Shown here in pieces: positions 7,462-16,055 of a stretch of 45,192 nt of DNA. This stretch comes from Runella sp. (lineage in GTDB: Bacteria; Bacteroidota; Bacteroidia; Cytophagales; Spirosomataceae). Numbering within the stretch: the stretch's first letter is position 1; each line of letters starts with the position of its first letter. Where the stretch lies: the NCBI GenBank assembly GCA_023254175.1, contig JALQYJ010000144.1, positions 1-45,192 on the forward strand. Direction: 5' to 3'. A model generated the notes under the pieces. It was not told where the DNA came from and did not search any database. It saw nothing but the letters and a program-made list of their open reading frames with translations. A program made the position numbers and the translations under genes.

Positions 7462-8055
7462 TTACCAATCGCCTGCCGATTTATTAAAAATGTCTTGTAC
7501 GACTTGGTCTAAAATTTGGGGTACAAGTCGACTTTCGACTTGGCTTAGTGTCTGACTTTGAGGAAAATCTTTAAAAAATGAAAAACTTTGATCGAAGTTT
7601 TTTTCTTCGTCTTTGTTGTTAGTAAATTTTACTTGAATCGTTATTGTAAGTCGGTTTAAGGCTGCTTGGTCGTTCGCAGTAGGAGCTGCTGGAGTCACTT
7701 CATAGCCTGTTATGGCTCCCTCCAACTGTAAATCTCCGTTCAATGGAAGTAATGCCAAACTAGTATTCCGTTGGTAATACTCTTTCATTTTCTCATTGAA
7801 CTGCAACGCCATGTTGGCTGGCCCTCCTGCGGTGCCCATTGTGAAGTTTACAATAGTAACACTTTTAATATCTGGAGAAAGTGTAGTCCCACGAAATGAA
7901 TAACAGCCTGATAACAACAGACACGCTGTCGTCAGGAGTCCCAAATTTATGGTTTTGGGTTTTGAGTTTTGAGCTATAACCTGAAACCCAAAACTCAAAA
8001 CCCAAAACAGGAAACCCGAAATAGGAAACCTACAATTACTCTTCTTCAATATCAT
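7462..8055 (-). CDS. lptE: LptE family lipoprotein, LPS assembly
   Basis: Outer-membrane lipoprotein that with LptD inserts lipopolysaccharide. The mature part begins after the lipobox LLLSGC, followed by YSFRGTTLSPDIKSVTI, typical of Bacteroidota LptE. The start is uncertain. ATG 8055 lies inside the end of the upstream gene (20-nt overlap) and adds about 36 residues encoded by a hairpin repeat (7953-8007). A TTG at 7944 would give a 160-residue protein with a signal peptide that is short and lacks a basic N-region. The family body is clear; only the N-terminus is in doubt. Confidence 0.82.
   Translation of the reverse strand: MILKKSNCRFPISGFLFWVLSFGFQVIAQNSKPKTINLGLLTTACLLLSGCYSFRGTTLSPDIKSVTIVNFTMGTAGGPANMALQFNEKMKEYYQRNTSLALLPLNGDLQLEGAITGYEVTPAAPTANDQAALNRLTITIQVKFTNNKDEEKNFDQSFSFFKDFPQSQTLSQVESRLVPQILDQVVQDIFNKSAGDW
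7953..8007. repeat. 19-bp perfect inverted repeat inside the lptE N-terminal region
   Basis: The arms 7953-7971 (TTTTGGGTTTTGAGTTTTG) and 7989-8007 are perfect complements around a 17-nt spacer. The G/T-rich wording extends into the flanks (CCCAAAACAGGAAACC). It resembles dispersed intergenic repeat tracts known in Bacteroidota genomes. Here it lies between the end of the sigma-54 activator gene and the lptE lipobox, in frame with lptE. Confidence 0.7.
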
Positions 8056-9379
8056 ATTGTTTTATCTTGCGATACAATGTTCTTTCAGAAATACCAAGTG
8101 CTTGGGCAGCATATTTACGCTTTCCTGCGCTGCGTTGTAGTGCCTTTACAATCATCTCTTTTTCCTTATGTTCCAACGACAATGATTCGTCTTCTGCGGT
8201 TTCGTGGGAAATGTCCACTACATCATTTTCAATGCTATCGTAGGTAGAAATCTGAATAATATTTGGCGTATTCGAAGAATTATTACCAGAAGTATGTTGC
8301 GTTTGTGGTGCTGTATATGAGCTACTAGGCAACAATTTTGCAGTTTCTGCAATTGGGGTTGTATCAGCCTCAATACTGCTAAACAAATTACCATGTTCTC
8401 GCAAAATTTCACCGTGGTGCGCCTCTCCGCTTAAAAGTTTTAATACCAATTTTTTAAGGTCGTTCATATCCCGCCGCATGTCAAACAAAATCTTGTAAAG
8501 CAATTCACGCTCATTGAACGACTCACTTCCGTTTTGTGCATTACCACCACCCCCTAAAAATGTCATCGAACGGGTCGTTGAGGCGTAATTGGGCAGGTAT
8601 TTGACCAATACTTGAGGAGAAATAGGCACTTTATTTTCTGCCTCTAAAATTTGGATTTGCTCAGCGATATTTTTGAGCTGACGAATATTGCCTGGGAAAT
8701 TATAGCTTATCAACGTTTCTTTCGCTTCCGAAGTCATCGTGACGGGAGAAATACGGTAACGTTCGGCAAAATCAGACGTAAATTTACGAAACAGTAAGTC
8801 AATATCACTTCCTCGTTCACGTAACGGAGGGACGGCAATGGGCACAGTATTAAGGCGATAGTACAAATCCTCTCGAAATTTCCCTCGTTGTACCGCATCA
8901 ATCAGGTTGACGTTGGTAGCAGCAACTACGCGCACGTCTGTTTTCTGAACTTTTGACGAACCTACACGGATGAACTCTTTGTTTTCCAACACCCTCAACA
9001 AGCGTGCTTGGGTTCCAATCGGCATTTCGGCAATTTCGTCCAAAAAAATTGTTCCACCGTTAGTTATTTCAAAATAGCCTTTTCTATCCTCAATAGCTCC
9101 TGTAAATGAACCCTTTACGTGACCAAACAACTCCGAATCAATCGTTCCTTCAGGAATAGCTCCGCAGTTGATGGCAATAAAAGGCCCGTGTTTTCGGGAA
9201 CTCAGGTTATGGATGATTTTAGAAAACGACTCTTTCCCACTTCCACTTTCTCCCGTAATGAGCACCGTCAAATCGGTAGCAGCCACCTGCAAAGCTACGT
9301 TTAGCGCGTAATTTAGAGCAGGAGCATTGCCAATAATGCCAAAACGGTTTTTAATGGACTGAATTTCAGGGTTTGTCAT
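8036..9379 (-). CDS. sigma-54-dependent transcriptional activator without receiver domain
   Basis: Protein of 447 residues. The AAA+ sigma-54 interaction domain starts near residue 10, with Walker A GESGSGKES at 43-51, the sigma-54 contact loop GSFTGA at 90-95 (Ser in place of the usual first Ala) and Walker B GTIFLDEIAEMP at 109-120. A Ser/Thr/Asn-rich linker follows, then a Fis-type helix-turn-helix at the C-terminus (AAQALGISERTLYRKIKQYD). There is no N-terminal receiver or sensor domain, so activity must be set by expression or a partner. It lies 6 nt after miaB. I found no convincing -24/-12 promoter in the window. Confidence 0.93.
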   Translation of the reverse strand: MTNPEIQSIKNRFGIIGNAPALNYALNVALQVAATDLTVLITGESGSGKESFSKIIHNLSSRKHGPFIAINCGAIPEGTIDSELFGHVKGSFTGAIEDRKGYFEITNGGTIFLDEIAEMPIGTQARLLRVLENKEFIRVGSSKVQKTDVRVVAATNVNLIDAVQRGKFREDLYYRLNTVPIAVPPLRERGSDIDLLFRKFTSDFAERYRISPVTMTSEAKETLISYNFPGNIRQLKNIAEQIQILEAENKVPISPQVLVKYLPNYASTTRSMTFLGGGGNAQNGSESFNERELLYKILFDMRRDMNDLKKLVLKLLSGEAHHGEILREHGNLFSSIEADTTPIAETAKLLPSSSYTAPQTQHTSGNNSSNTPNIIQISTYDSIENDVVDISHETAEDESLSLEHKEKEMIVKALQRSAGKRKYAAQALGISERTLYRKIKQYDIEEE

Positions 9380-9385
9380 ATTATC

Positions 9386-10825
9386 CTAAGCAGTTTCTAC
9401 TACCTTCCCAATCAATGTCGCCGAAGAGCATTCCGTCACTAAAACGTGTACGTAATCTCCTTTTTTAAAGTTTTCTTTCGGGAATACCACCACCTTATTT
9501 TGGTCATTTCGTCCACACAAGAAATCATCCGAACGTTTTGAAGGACCTTCTACCAATACTTTTTGAATTTTACCCACAGCCATTTGGTTACGCTCACCTG
9601 AGTGTTTCAACTGAATTGCGATAACCTCTTGCAAACGGCGTTTTTTTACCTCTTCGTCAATATCGTCTTTAAGTTTCTTAGCAGCAGGAGTTCCTGGGCG
9701 CTCCGAATAGGCAAACATATACGCATAATCGTATTTTACGTACTCCATCAGCGTCAAGGTATCTTGATGTTCTTCCTCTGTTTCCGAGCAAAAACCTGTG
9801 ATCATGTCCGTTGAAATTCCACATTCCATGCCTAAAATCTCTCGAATACGGTCTATTTTTTGAATGTACCATTCGCGGTCGTAGGTGCGGTTCATTATTT
9901 TTAACACCCGACTGTTACCGCTTTGCGCAGGCAAGTGAATGTATTTACAGATGTTTTCGTACTTTTTCATTATCCAAAGTACGTCATCGGTAATATCTTT
10001 GGGGTGAGATGTACTAAATCGAACGCGTAAATCAGGACTAATGGTCGCTACCATTTCGAGTAATTGCGCAAAATTCACTTTTTTCCCTTCTCCCCCATCG
10101 GGAGTTGGAGGGCTATACTTGTATGAATCTACATTTTGCCCCAAAAGGGTTACTTCACGATAACCTTCATCAAAGAGTTGTTGTGCTTCACGAACCACAC
10201 TAAATGGGTCGCGGCTGCGCTCACGACCACGAGTATAAGGAACCACACAAAAACTACACATATTGTCACAACCACGCATAATACTGATATACGCCGTTAT
10301 ACCGTTAGAATTGAGGCGAATCGGTGAAATATCAGCATAAGTTTCTTCACGAGAGAGAAATACGTTCACTGCTTTCTGACCCGTTTCGGCTTCTTCTACC
10401 AAACGAGGAAGATCGCGGTAAGAATCAGGCCCTGCTACGATGTCAACAATTTTTTCTTCTTCGAGTAGCTTGGTTTTTAGTCGTTCGGCCATGCACCCCA
10501 ACACCCCAACAATTAACCCTGGGCGTTTTTTCTTTAAATTATTAAGGTGTTTCAGGCGGTTACGAACTTTTTGTTCGGCATTATCTCTAATAGAGCACGT
10601 ATTTAAAAAAACGACATCAGCCATGTCTTCCGATGAGGTCGTAGCAAATTCAGCATTCCGCATAACGGCAGCTACAATTTCACTGTCCGAAAAATTCATC
10701 TGACAGCCATAGCTTTCGATAAACAATCGCTTTTTGCCCACTGCCAATTCTTCTTCACTCACTTTCACGACTTCGCACGTCTCTTTATCGCTTTCCGACA
10801 ATATTTTTAGTGTTGAGGTAATCAT
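9386..10825 (-). CDS. miaB: tRNA-2-methylthio-N6-dimethylallyladenosine synthase
   Basis: Radical SAM methylthiotransferase of 479 residues that modifies A37 of tRNAs reading UNN codons. The N-terminal MTTase domain begins [13 protein letters not shown] with the auxiliary cluster cysteines at 41, 77 and 111. The radical SAM cluster is CDNMCSFC (Cys186, 190, 193), followed by [16 protein letters not shown] domain closes the protein (ending [17 protein letters not shown]). It is the first gene of a five-gene minus-strand operon with a promoter box 30 nt upstream. Confidence 0.96.
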   Translation of the reverse strand: MITSTLKILSESDKETCEVVKVSEEELAVGKKRLFIESYGCQMNFSDSEIVAAVMRNAEFATTSSEDMADVVFLNTCSIRDNAEQKVRNRLKHLNNLKKKRPGLIVGVLGCMAERLKTKLLEEEKIVDIVAGPDSYRDLPRLVEEAETGQKAVNVFLSREETYADISPIRLNSNGITAYISIMRGCDNMCSFCVVPYTRGRERSRDPFSVVREAQQLFDEGYREVTLLGQNVDSYKYSPPTPDGGEGKKVNFAQLLEMVATISPDLRVRFSTSHPKDITDDVLWIMKKYENICKYIHLPAQSGNSRVLKIMNRTYDREWYIQKIDRIREILGMECGISTDMITGFCSETEEEHQDTLTLMEYVKYDYAYMFAYSERPGTPAAKKLKDDIDEEVKKRRLQEVIAIQLKHSGERNQMAVGKIQKVLVEGPSKRSDDFLCGRNDQNKVVVFPKENFKKGDYVHVLVTECSSATLIGKVVETA

Positions 10826-10854
10826 TTCTGAAATACGTTAATTAAATAAGAACA

Positions 10855-10862
10855 CAAAGTTA
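10855..10862 (-). promoter_or_regulatory. -7 box of the miaB operon promoter
   Basis: On the minus strand this reads TAACTTTG, matching TAnnTTTG, 29 nt before the miaB ATG. A TTTG about 24 nt further upstream may be the -33 element, at slightly long spacing. Confidence 0.6.
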
Positions 10863-10940
10863 CAAATAATTAGGGTATAAAACTGACAAAGTGGCAGAGT
10901 TTAACAAACTTTAAAGGAGATTAAGTTCTCCAAAAGTCAA

Positions 10941-11270
10941 CTACCAGTCTTCTTGCTCGTCAAGAAATTGCCGATGAGCTCGTTGTAGTTCTTGATAGGT
11001 TTTAGTATTTTGCTGCTGGAGAGCCAATTGCATCCCTTTTTGATACAACTCTTCAGCACGGCCATGGTTCTCCATTGCCGCATACAGTGCTGCTGCATGA
11101 TAATACGTGGGTAAATACTCAGAATGTTTTTCCAAAAGTTCATCCAAATAATACTTGGCTTTGGCGGTGTCTTTGTGTTGGTATTCCATTGCCAGTGCAT
11201 ACCCATTGAAAGGGTCGGCGGGGTCTTCAGTGTAAAACTGAAGCAATAATTCGAGTCGGTTATTATTCAT
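10941..11270 (-). CDS. small tetratricopeptide repeat protein
   Basis: Protein of 109 residues made almost entirely of TPR-like helices: DPFNGYALAMEYQHKDTAKAKYYLDELLEKH and YLPTYYHAAALYAAMENHGRAEELYQKGMQLA. No signal peptide is present. It starts at ATG 11270, divergent from etfB, with 107 nt between them. It is probably a scaffold for protein contacts; the partner is unknown. Confidence 0.8.
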   Translation of the reverse strand: MNNNRLELLLQFYTEDPADPFNGYALAMEYQHKDTAKAKYYLDELLEKHSEYLPTYYHAAALYAAMENHGRAEELYQKGMQLALQQQNTKTYQELQRAHRQFLDEQEDW

Positions 11271-11315
11271 AAAAAATTATTATGCAAGCATACTATTTTT
11301 ACAACTTGCGCTTTA

Positions 11316-11323
11316 TATATTTG
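11316..11323 (+). promoter_or_regulatory. -7 box upstream of etfBA
   Basis: TATATTTG fits the TAnnTTTG consensus 54 nt before the etfB ATG. The matching -33 element is not clear. Confidence 0.5.
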
Positions 11324-11377
11324 CACCAACAAAATAAATCTCCTTAAAGTTATATTTCAAAACTACCAACGAAGCAC

Positions 11378-12115
11378 ATGAAAATTTTAGTTTGCATTAC
11401 CAACGTACCTGATACGACGGCCAAAATCAGTTTTGCTGAAAATGACACTAAATTTAACAAAGCCGGTGTGCAATACATCATTGGACCATACGACGATTAT
11501 GCCCTTGCTAGAGCCGTTGAATTGAAAGAACAGTTGGGGGGAAGCATCACCGTTTTAAATGTTGGCGAAGCCGACAGTGACCCTCAAATTCGTAAAGCAT
11601 TGGCCATCGGTGCCGATGATGCCATCCGTGTCAATTGCGACCCACAAGACTCTTTTTTTACCGCTGTACAGATTGCAGCCATTGCCAAAGAAGGAGGTTT
11701 TGACCTTATTTTGATGGGTCGTGAGTCGATTGACTTTAACAGTGGTGTTGTTCATGGGTTAGTTGGTGAAATGCTCGGAATACCATCGTTTTCTCCTGTC
11801 ATGAAATTAGATATCCAGGGAAGTACCGCGACATTTGCCCGTGAAATCGAAGGTGGAAAAGAATATTTGGAAGCTCCGCTCCCCTTGGTACTTGGTTGTC
11901 AAGAGCCAATTGCCGAATGGAAAATCCCCAACATGCGTGGAATTATGACTGCTCGTACAAAACCATTGAAAGTTGTTGAACCTGTAGCCGTTGACGAACT
12001 TACAACATTGGATAAATACACTTTACCTGCTCCAAAGGGAGCATGTAAGATGATTCCAGTCGACCAAGCCGAAACCCTCATCTCATTGCTCAAAACAGAA
12101 GCAAAGGTGTTGTAA
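11378..12115 (+). CDS. etfB: electron transfer flavoprotein subunit beta
   Basis: Protein of 245 residues starting MKILVCITNVPDT, the beta-ETF hallmark, with GPYDDYALARAVELKE and the AMP/FAD-binding LILMGRESIDFNSGVV followed by GMLGIPS-like EMLGIPSFS. EtfAB carries electrons from acyl-CoA dehydrogenases to the quinone pool. The alpha subunit gene follows after 37 nt, so the two are co-expressed. Confidence 0.95.
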   Translation: MKILVCITNVPDTTAKISFAENDTKFNKAGVQYIIGPYDDYALARAVELKEQLGGSITVLNVGEADSDPQIRKALAIGADDAIRVNCDPQDSFFTAVQIAAIAKEGGFDLILMGRESIDFNSGVVHGLVGEMLGIPSFSPVMKLDIQGSTATFAREIEGGKEYLEAPLPLVLGCQEPIAEWKIPNMRGIMTARTKPLKVVEPVAVDELTTLDKYTLPAPKGACKMIPVDQAETLISLLKTEAKVL

Positions 12116-12152
12116 AAAAAGTCAATTCTCAAACGCAAAAATTTTAGAAATC

Positions 12153-13118
12153 ATGTCAATTTTAATATTTGTAGAACTCGATAACGGAAGTATCAAAAAA
12201 ACTTCACTAGAAGCCGTCGCTTACGGCGCAGAAATAGCCAAGACCAAAGGAACAACTGCCAGTGTATTAGCCATTGGAAACGCCGATTTATCTGAATTAG
12301 CAATAGCAGGAGCGTATGGTGCCAGCAAAGTATTGCACGCTAATACTTCTGAGCTAGCGACCGAAAATGCCATGGCCTACGCTTCTGTACTTACGGCAGC
12401 TGTTCAACAAGAAAATGCCGATGTAGTAATTTTACCAAAGTCAGGTTTGTGCGATGCCATGGGCGCTCGTGCTGCGGCAAAACTTGGCGCAAGTATCGTT
12501 TCGGGAGTTACGGACCTTCCTGATTTGACCGACGGCTTCAAAGTAAAACGTAGTATTTACACGGGTAAAGCTTTTGCGACGGTTGACGTTAAAGGTGACA
12601 TTAAAATTCTTGGAATTAAGAAAAATGCCATTGAAGCCGTAGCGGGAAGCGGAATCGCTGATGTGGCTACTTTTTCACCAGCTTTGGGTGGTGGAGATTT
12701 TGTAGCCAAGGTAGTTAGTCAAGAAAAAGCCAGCGGTGAGTTGTCATTGACAGAAGCTGATATTGTCGTATCTGGTGGTCGTGGTATGAAAGGGCCAGAG
12801 CATTGGCAGCCGTTGATTGATTTAGCACAGGCACTTGGTGCTGCTACGGGTTGTTCAAAACCTGTTTCTGACCTCGATTGGCGCCCTCACCACGAGCATA
12901 TTGGCCAAACAGGCATCAAAGTCGCCCCTAACTTGTACATTGCGTGCGGAATTTCAGGAGCTATTCAGCACTTAGCAGGTGTCAACTCCTCTAAAGTCAT
13001 TGTGGCCATTAATAAAGACCCCGAAGCTCCCTTTTTCAAAGCTGCCGACTACGGTATTGTTGGAGACGTCTTCGATATATTACCTCGTCTGACTAAAGCT
13101 GTTAATGAAAGTAAATAA
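12153..13118 (+). CDS. etfA: electron transfer flavoprotein subunit alpha
   Basis: Protein of 321 residues. The N-terminal ETF domain begins ILIFVELDNGSIKKTSLEAVAYG. The C-terminal FAD-binding domain carries VVSGGRGMKGPEHW, DLDWRPHHEHIGQTGIKVAP, LYIACGISGAIQHLAG and VAINKDPEAPFFKAADYGIVGD. These segments are diagnostic for alpha-ETF. It forms the heterodimer with the etfB product upstream. Confidence 0.96.
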   Translation: MSILIFVELDNGSIKKTSLEAVAYGAEIAKTKGTTASVLAIGNADLSELAIAGAYGASKVLHANTSELATENAMAYASVLTAAVQQENADVVILPKSGLCDAMGARAAAKLGASIVSGVTDLPDLTDGFKVKRSIYTGKAFATVDVKGDIKILGIKKNAIEAVAGSGIADVATFSPALGGGDFVAKVVSQEKASGELSLTEADIVVSGGRGMKGPEHWQPLIDLAQALGAATGCSKPVSDLDWRPHHEHIGQTGIKVAPNLYIACGISGAIQHLAGVNSSKVIVAINKDPEAPFFKAADYGIVGDVFDILPRLTKAVNESK

Positions 13119-13128
13119 GAGGACAAGA

Positions 13129-13191
13129 GGCAAGTTAGCAAAAGGCAAATGCAGGCTTGCTTCTTGCTTGTTTTCTTTTTGCAAACTTGCC
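13129..13191. repeat. inverted repeat after etfA
   Basis: GGCAAGTTaGCAAAAg at 13129-13144 pairs with 13175-13191 (CTTTTTGCAAACTTGCC) apart from one mismatch and one bulged base. The 30-nt spacer is rich in further GC/TTGC repeats. It follows the etfA stop by 10 nt and could act as a terminator or be a dispersed repeat tract. Confidence 0.4.
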
Positions 13192-13277
13192 CTTTACTGA
13201 CTTGACACTTCGATGAAAGTTCCACTGTTACAAACCTGCGGGAATAAGGAAACCTTTTCAAATCCCCGTAGGTTTAT

Positions 13278-13285
13278 TATTTTTG
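13278..13285 (+). promoter_or_regulatory. -7 box upstream of the bifunctional nuclease gene
   Basis: TATTTTTG matches TAnnTTTG about 105 nt before the GTG start at 13391. It lies directly after an imperfect inverted repeat (AAACCTgCGGGA 13232-13243 with 13263-13275), which could be an operator. Confidence 0.45.
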
Positions 13286-13390
13286 TAGCCATATCGGCTT
13301 TCAATAGCAATCGATGCTACAAGCCGTTCCTCAAAAACATTATATTGTAACCTAAGACGTCTAGCTACTCACAGTTAACGTAAAATAATA

Positions 13391-13981
13391 GTGGAAAAAA
13401 TAAAACTTGAAATTTTAGGGCTTTCACCAAGCCAATCACAGACAGGTTCGTTTGCATTGGTATTGGGTGAAGAATACGGAAATCGTCGCCTGCCGATTAT
13501 CATTGGGATGTTTGAAGCGCAAGCCATCGCGATAGAAATTGAGAAAATTCAGCCCAATCGGCCTATGACCCACGACTTATTTAAATCTTTTGCCAAAGCA
13601 TTTAACTATTCTGTCACTGAAATCATTATCTCAGACTTAAAAGAAGGAATCTTTTTTGCGCGCTTACAATGTACTGATGGAATACGAGATACGGTCATCG
13701 ATGCCCGCCCTTCCGATGCTATTGCCATTGCCCTTCGGTTCAATGTACCTATTTATACGTACGAAAGTATTTTATCAGAAGCAGGTATTACGTCTGGTTC
13801 ACAATCTGACTCCGACGAAGAGATTGAAGATATTGTCCAAACTCCCAAACCACGCTCGCTTAGTGATCAAATCAAAAACATGAGTTTGGAAGAGCTACAA
13901 AAAGTGTTAGAAGAATCACTCAATAATGAAGAATATGAAAAAGCAGCTAAAATACGTGACGAAATTGCCCGTAGAAATTAA
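13391..13981 (+). CDS. bifunctional nuclease family protein (DUF151) with UVR motif
   Basis: Protein of 196 residues beginning with GTG. The DUF151/BFN domain (about 1-135) contains SFALVLGEEYGNRRLPIIIGMFEAQ and DARPSDAIAIALRF. The last 40 residues (MSLEELQKVLEESLNNEEYEKAAKIRDEI) form a UvrB/UvrC-type coiled-coil motif. Members have been reported to have RNase and DNase activity. This BFN-UVR fusion is common in Bacteroidota. No ATG lies in a sensible position, so GTG 13391 is accepted. Confidence 0.9.
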   Translation: MEKIKLEILGLSPSQSQTGSFALVLGEEYGNRRLPIIIGMFEAQAIAIEIEKIQPNRPMTHDLFKSFAKAFNYSVTEIIISDLKEGIFFARLQCTDGIRDTVIDARPSDAIAIALRFNVPIYTYESILSEAGITSGSQSDSDEEIEDIVQTPKPRSLSDQIKNMSLEELQKVLEESLNNEEYEKAAKIRDEIARRN

Positions 13982-14001
13982 AGTTGATTTTTTACTATGC
14001 C

Positions 14002-14047
14002 TACTCAACAGAAAAGCCCCGACAACTCGGGGCTTTTCTGTTGAGTA
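14002..14047. terminator. bidirectional terminator, perfect 21-bp stem
   Basis: The arms 14002-14022 and 14027-14047 are perfect complements around a CAAC loop, with core GAAAAGCCCCGA. It lies between the convergent nuclease and DUF2911 genes. Confidence 0.8.
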
Positions 14048-14060
14048 AAAGGGATAAAAT

Positions 14061-14933
14061 TTATTTTTTCTTTTTTGTAGGTAATACTGGTACCGGGATT
14101 TTTGAGGCAAATTCAGCCGCTCCTTTTTCGATAGCATCCTTAAAGAATGGGAAAGAGGTATCATTGCTCGATTGTCCTAACTCCAATGCTTTTTTTGCTA
14201 GCGGTGCTGCCTCCGCAAAATTACCCAATTTGGCCAAGATTTGAGCCTTTGTCCATACGTTACGGAACGTTTCTTTGTAAGTTACTGCTTGGTTTACCAT
14301 TGAAAGAGCCTTTTGAAGGTTAAGACCTTTACTCAACAAATAACTTGCACCAGCGTTCATATTATTGGCGCTTGCTTCAGCAGCTTTATCAATCGCTGAT
14401 TCTACGATTTGAGTAGTTGGCGTCGATAGTTTTGAGCTTACTTTTACTTTATCCCACTTAATATCCAAATTAGCCGTTGAATCCGTAATATTGGAGAAGC
14501 CAATTTCAAACGATTCAGTCATCGGTGCCTGTTCTGGTTTTACCGATACCCGCACTACATCATCAGCTTGCTTGTACTGTTCTGGGGCTGTAGCCGCTGA
14601 TTTGTTGATGATAACTATCCAAGAGTCAGCGTTGGGGATACTATATAAAAAATACTTACCTGCTGGAACTGTTTTACCTTCTAACTGAATATCTGTAGAA
14701 AATTCGATAGCGGTTGCTTGGTTTGCACCCGTGCGCCAAAACTGCCCATAAGGTACAAGTTTACCAAACACTTCACGACCTTTTACAGCTGGACGTGAAT
14801 ATTTCACATTAATGTCTGTTACTCCTACTGTTTGCATCACCGTAGCAGCTGGGCTAGGTTGCGGAGTACGAATTTGTGCCATTGCCATACCACTCACGAA
14901 TGTTAAAGCGGTCATTACCAATGCTTTTTTCAT
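14061..14933 (-). CDS. DUF2911 domain-containing secreted protein
   Basis: Protein of 290 residues. A Sec signal peptide (MKKALVMTALTFVSGMAMAQ) is followed by the DUF2911 domain: DINVKYSRPAVKGREVFG, LVPYGQFWRTGANQATAIEFS and PAGKYFLYSIP. The C-terminal 110 residues look helical and TPR-like (LGNFAEAAPLAKKALELGQ). The function of DUF2911 proteins is unknown; they are abundant in Bacteroidota. It probably resides in the periplasm. Confidence 0.9.
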   Translation of the reverse strand: MKKALVMTALTFVSGMAMAQIRTPQPSPAATVMQTVGVTDINVKYSRPAVKGREVFGKLVPYGQFWRTGANQATAIEFSTDIQLEGKTVPAGKYFLYSIPNADSWIVIINKSAATAPEQYKQADDVVRVSVKPEQAPMTESFEIGFSNITDSTANLDIKWDKVKVSSKLSTPTTQIVESAIDKAAEASANNMNAGASYLLSKGLNLQKALSMVNQAVTYKETFRNVWTKAQILAKLGNFAEAAPLAKKALELGQSSNDTSFPFFKDAIEKGAAEFASKIPVPVLPTKKKK

Positions 14934-15047
14934 GTTTTTAGCTATTTTGTTGGATTAAATTGGGAAATTTTCGATGCGAAGATACGGAAAAGAATGTGAT
15001 AGATTCCATACCTTCGCTTTTGAATCTTATTGAACATTAATCTACAC

Positions 15048-15581
15048 ATGAATCGTAACCCGCTTCTCCAACTCCTTCATACCCATCAACCAGCTGACAT
15101 CGAAGAACAACGAATGTGGCTTGAAACTATTGAATTTGTAAAACAAAACCCGCTCTGTTTTGAGCGTTCGCTTCAAGTTGGACATGTTACTGGGTCAGCT
15201 TTGGTCATAGATGAAACTGGGGAGTTTGTCCTACTCATGCACCACCGAAAATTGAACCGCTGGTTTCAGCCTGGTGGTCACGCTGATGGAGAATCAGATA
15301 TACTACAAGTAGCCCTAAAGGAAACACAAGAAGAAACGGGACTGGAACAGATTGAGATAATCAGCTCCTCCATTTTCGATATAGACGTACATCTTATTCC
15401 TGCCAACTCCAAAGACCCAGCCCATTATCATTACGACATTCGGTTTCTTTTAAAAGCCAATAAAGAAGAACCTTTGAAAATCAATAGTGAATCCAAGAAT
15501 TTGGCTTGGATTCCGCTCACAGAAGTAGCTCTTTATAATGATTCTGAATCTTTACTACGTATGGTACGCAAATTAAATTAA
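15048..15581 (+). CDS. Nudix hydrolase
   Basis: Protein of 177 residues. The Nudix box region reads GGHADGESDILQVAL followed by KETQEETGL. The catalytic REUxEE part is kept as KETQEE, while the first Glu of the consensus is replaced by Ser/Asp, as I recall for the GGHADG subgroup. It should hydrolyse a nucleoside diphosphate linked to another group; the substrate is not predictable. ATG 15048 is chosen over an in-frame TTG at 15030. It is divergent from the DUF2911 gene. Confidence 0.9.
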   Translation: MNRNPLLQLLHTHQPADIEEQRMWLETIEFVKQNPLCFERSLQVGHVTGSALVIDETGEFVLLMHHRKLNRWFQPGGHADGESDILQVALKETQEETGLEQIEIISSSIFDIDVHLIPANSKDPAHYHYDIRFLLKANKEEPLKINSESKNLAWIPLTEVALYNDSESLLRMVRKLN

Positions 15582-15616
15582 GTACTTTTTTTAAGTACAA
15601 AATAGGTAGTTACCCT

Positions 15617-15624
15617 TATCTTTG
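15617..15624 (+). promoter_or_regulatory. -7 box before the secreted orphan
   Basis: TATCTTTG fits TAnnTTTG 42 nt upstream of the ATG at 15666. No clear -33 TTTG is present; an AGTACTT/AAGTAC hairpin lies just upstream. Confidence 0.5.
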
Positions 15625-15665
15625 TTCCTTTAAAGTTTGTATTCCAAAAAGAAAAAGTAACTATC

Positions 15666-16055
15666 ATGAAGCGTACCTTAACTCCATGCAAAAGCATGGC
15701 GGTTATGTGTTTGTTGTGGGTATTGAGTGGCTCTTTTGCATACACCCAGCACAACAAAGAAGACCGCCAAAATTACCCATCACCACAAAATAACCCAAAA
15801 AGTACTCTGAAGGTAGACAAAACTCCCTTCTTGTTTTCGCCTCATTTGTCCTACAAAGAGCAAAAACAAATTCAGATGACAAAAAAACGAGTTGGTGGAA
15901 TTACTTTTTCGGTAAAATCAGTACAAAGTCAACCTACCAATTACAAACAGCCCCGTCTGAGTTCCAAAAGTAGAACACCCAAAAAAGTGAACATACCTGC
16001 TGATACTTTGGCTCCTTACGTTCGCTACGAGCTCAGGGATACTACCGATCAATAA
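15666..16055 (+). CDS. secreted basic protein of unknown family
   Basis: Protein of 129 residues with an N-terminal hydrophobic segment (MAVMCLLWVLSGSFAYTQ) that reads as a Sec signal peptide. The mature part is rich in Lys, Ser, Pro and Gln and has no cysteine or recognised domain. It contains FLFSPHLSYKEQKQIQM and ends PADTLAPYVRYELRDTTDQ. It has its own -7 box. Its stop overlaps the next start (TAATG), which implies translational coupling with the small membrane protein that follows. I do not recognise a family. Confidence 0.7.
   Translation: MKRTLTPCKSMAVMCLLWVLSGSFAYTQHNKEDRQNYPSPQNNPKSTLKVDKTPFLFSPHLSYKEQKQIQMTKKRVGGITFSVKSVQSQPTNYKQPRLSSKSRTPKKVNIPADTLAPYVRYELRDTTDQ

Noticed and set aside
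10440-10703. Long open frames antisense to miaB
   Set aside because: They mirror the codon pattern of miaB on the other strand and show no family or start signal.
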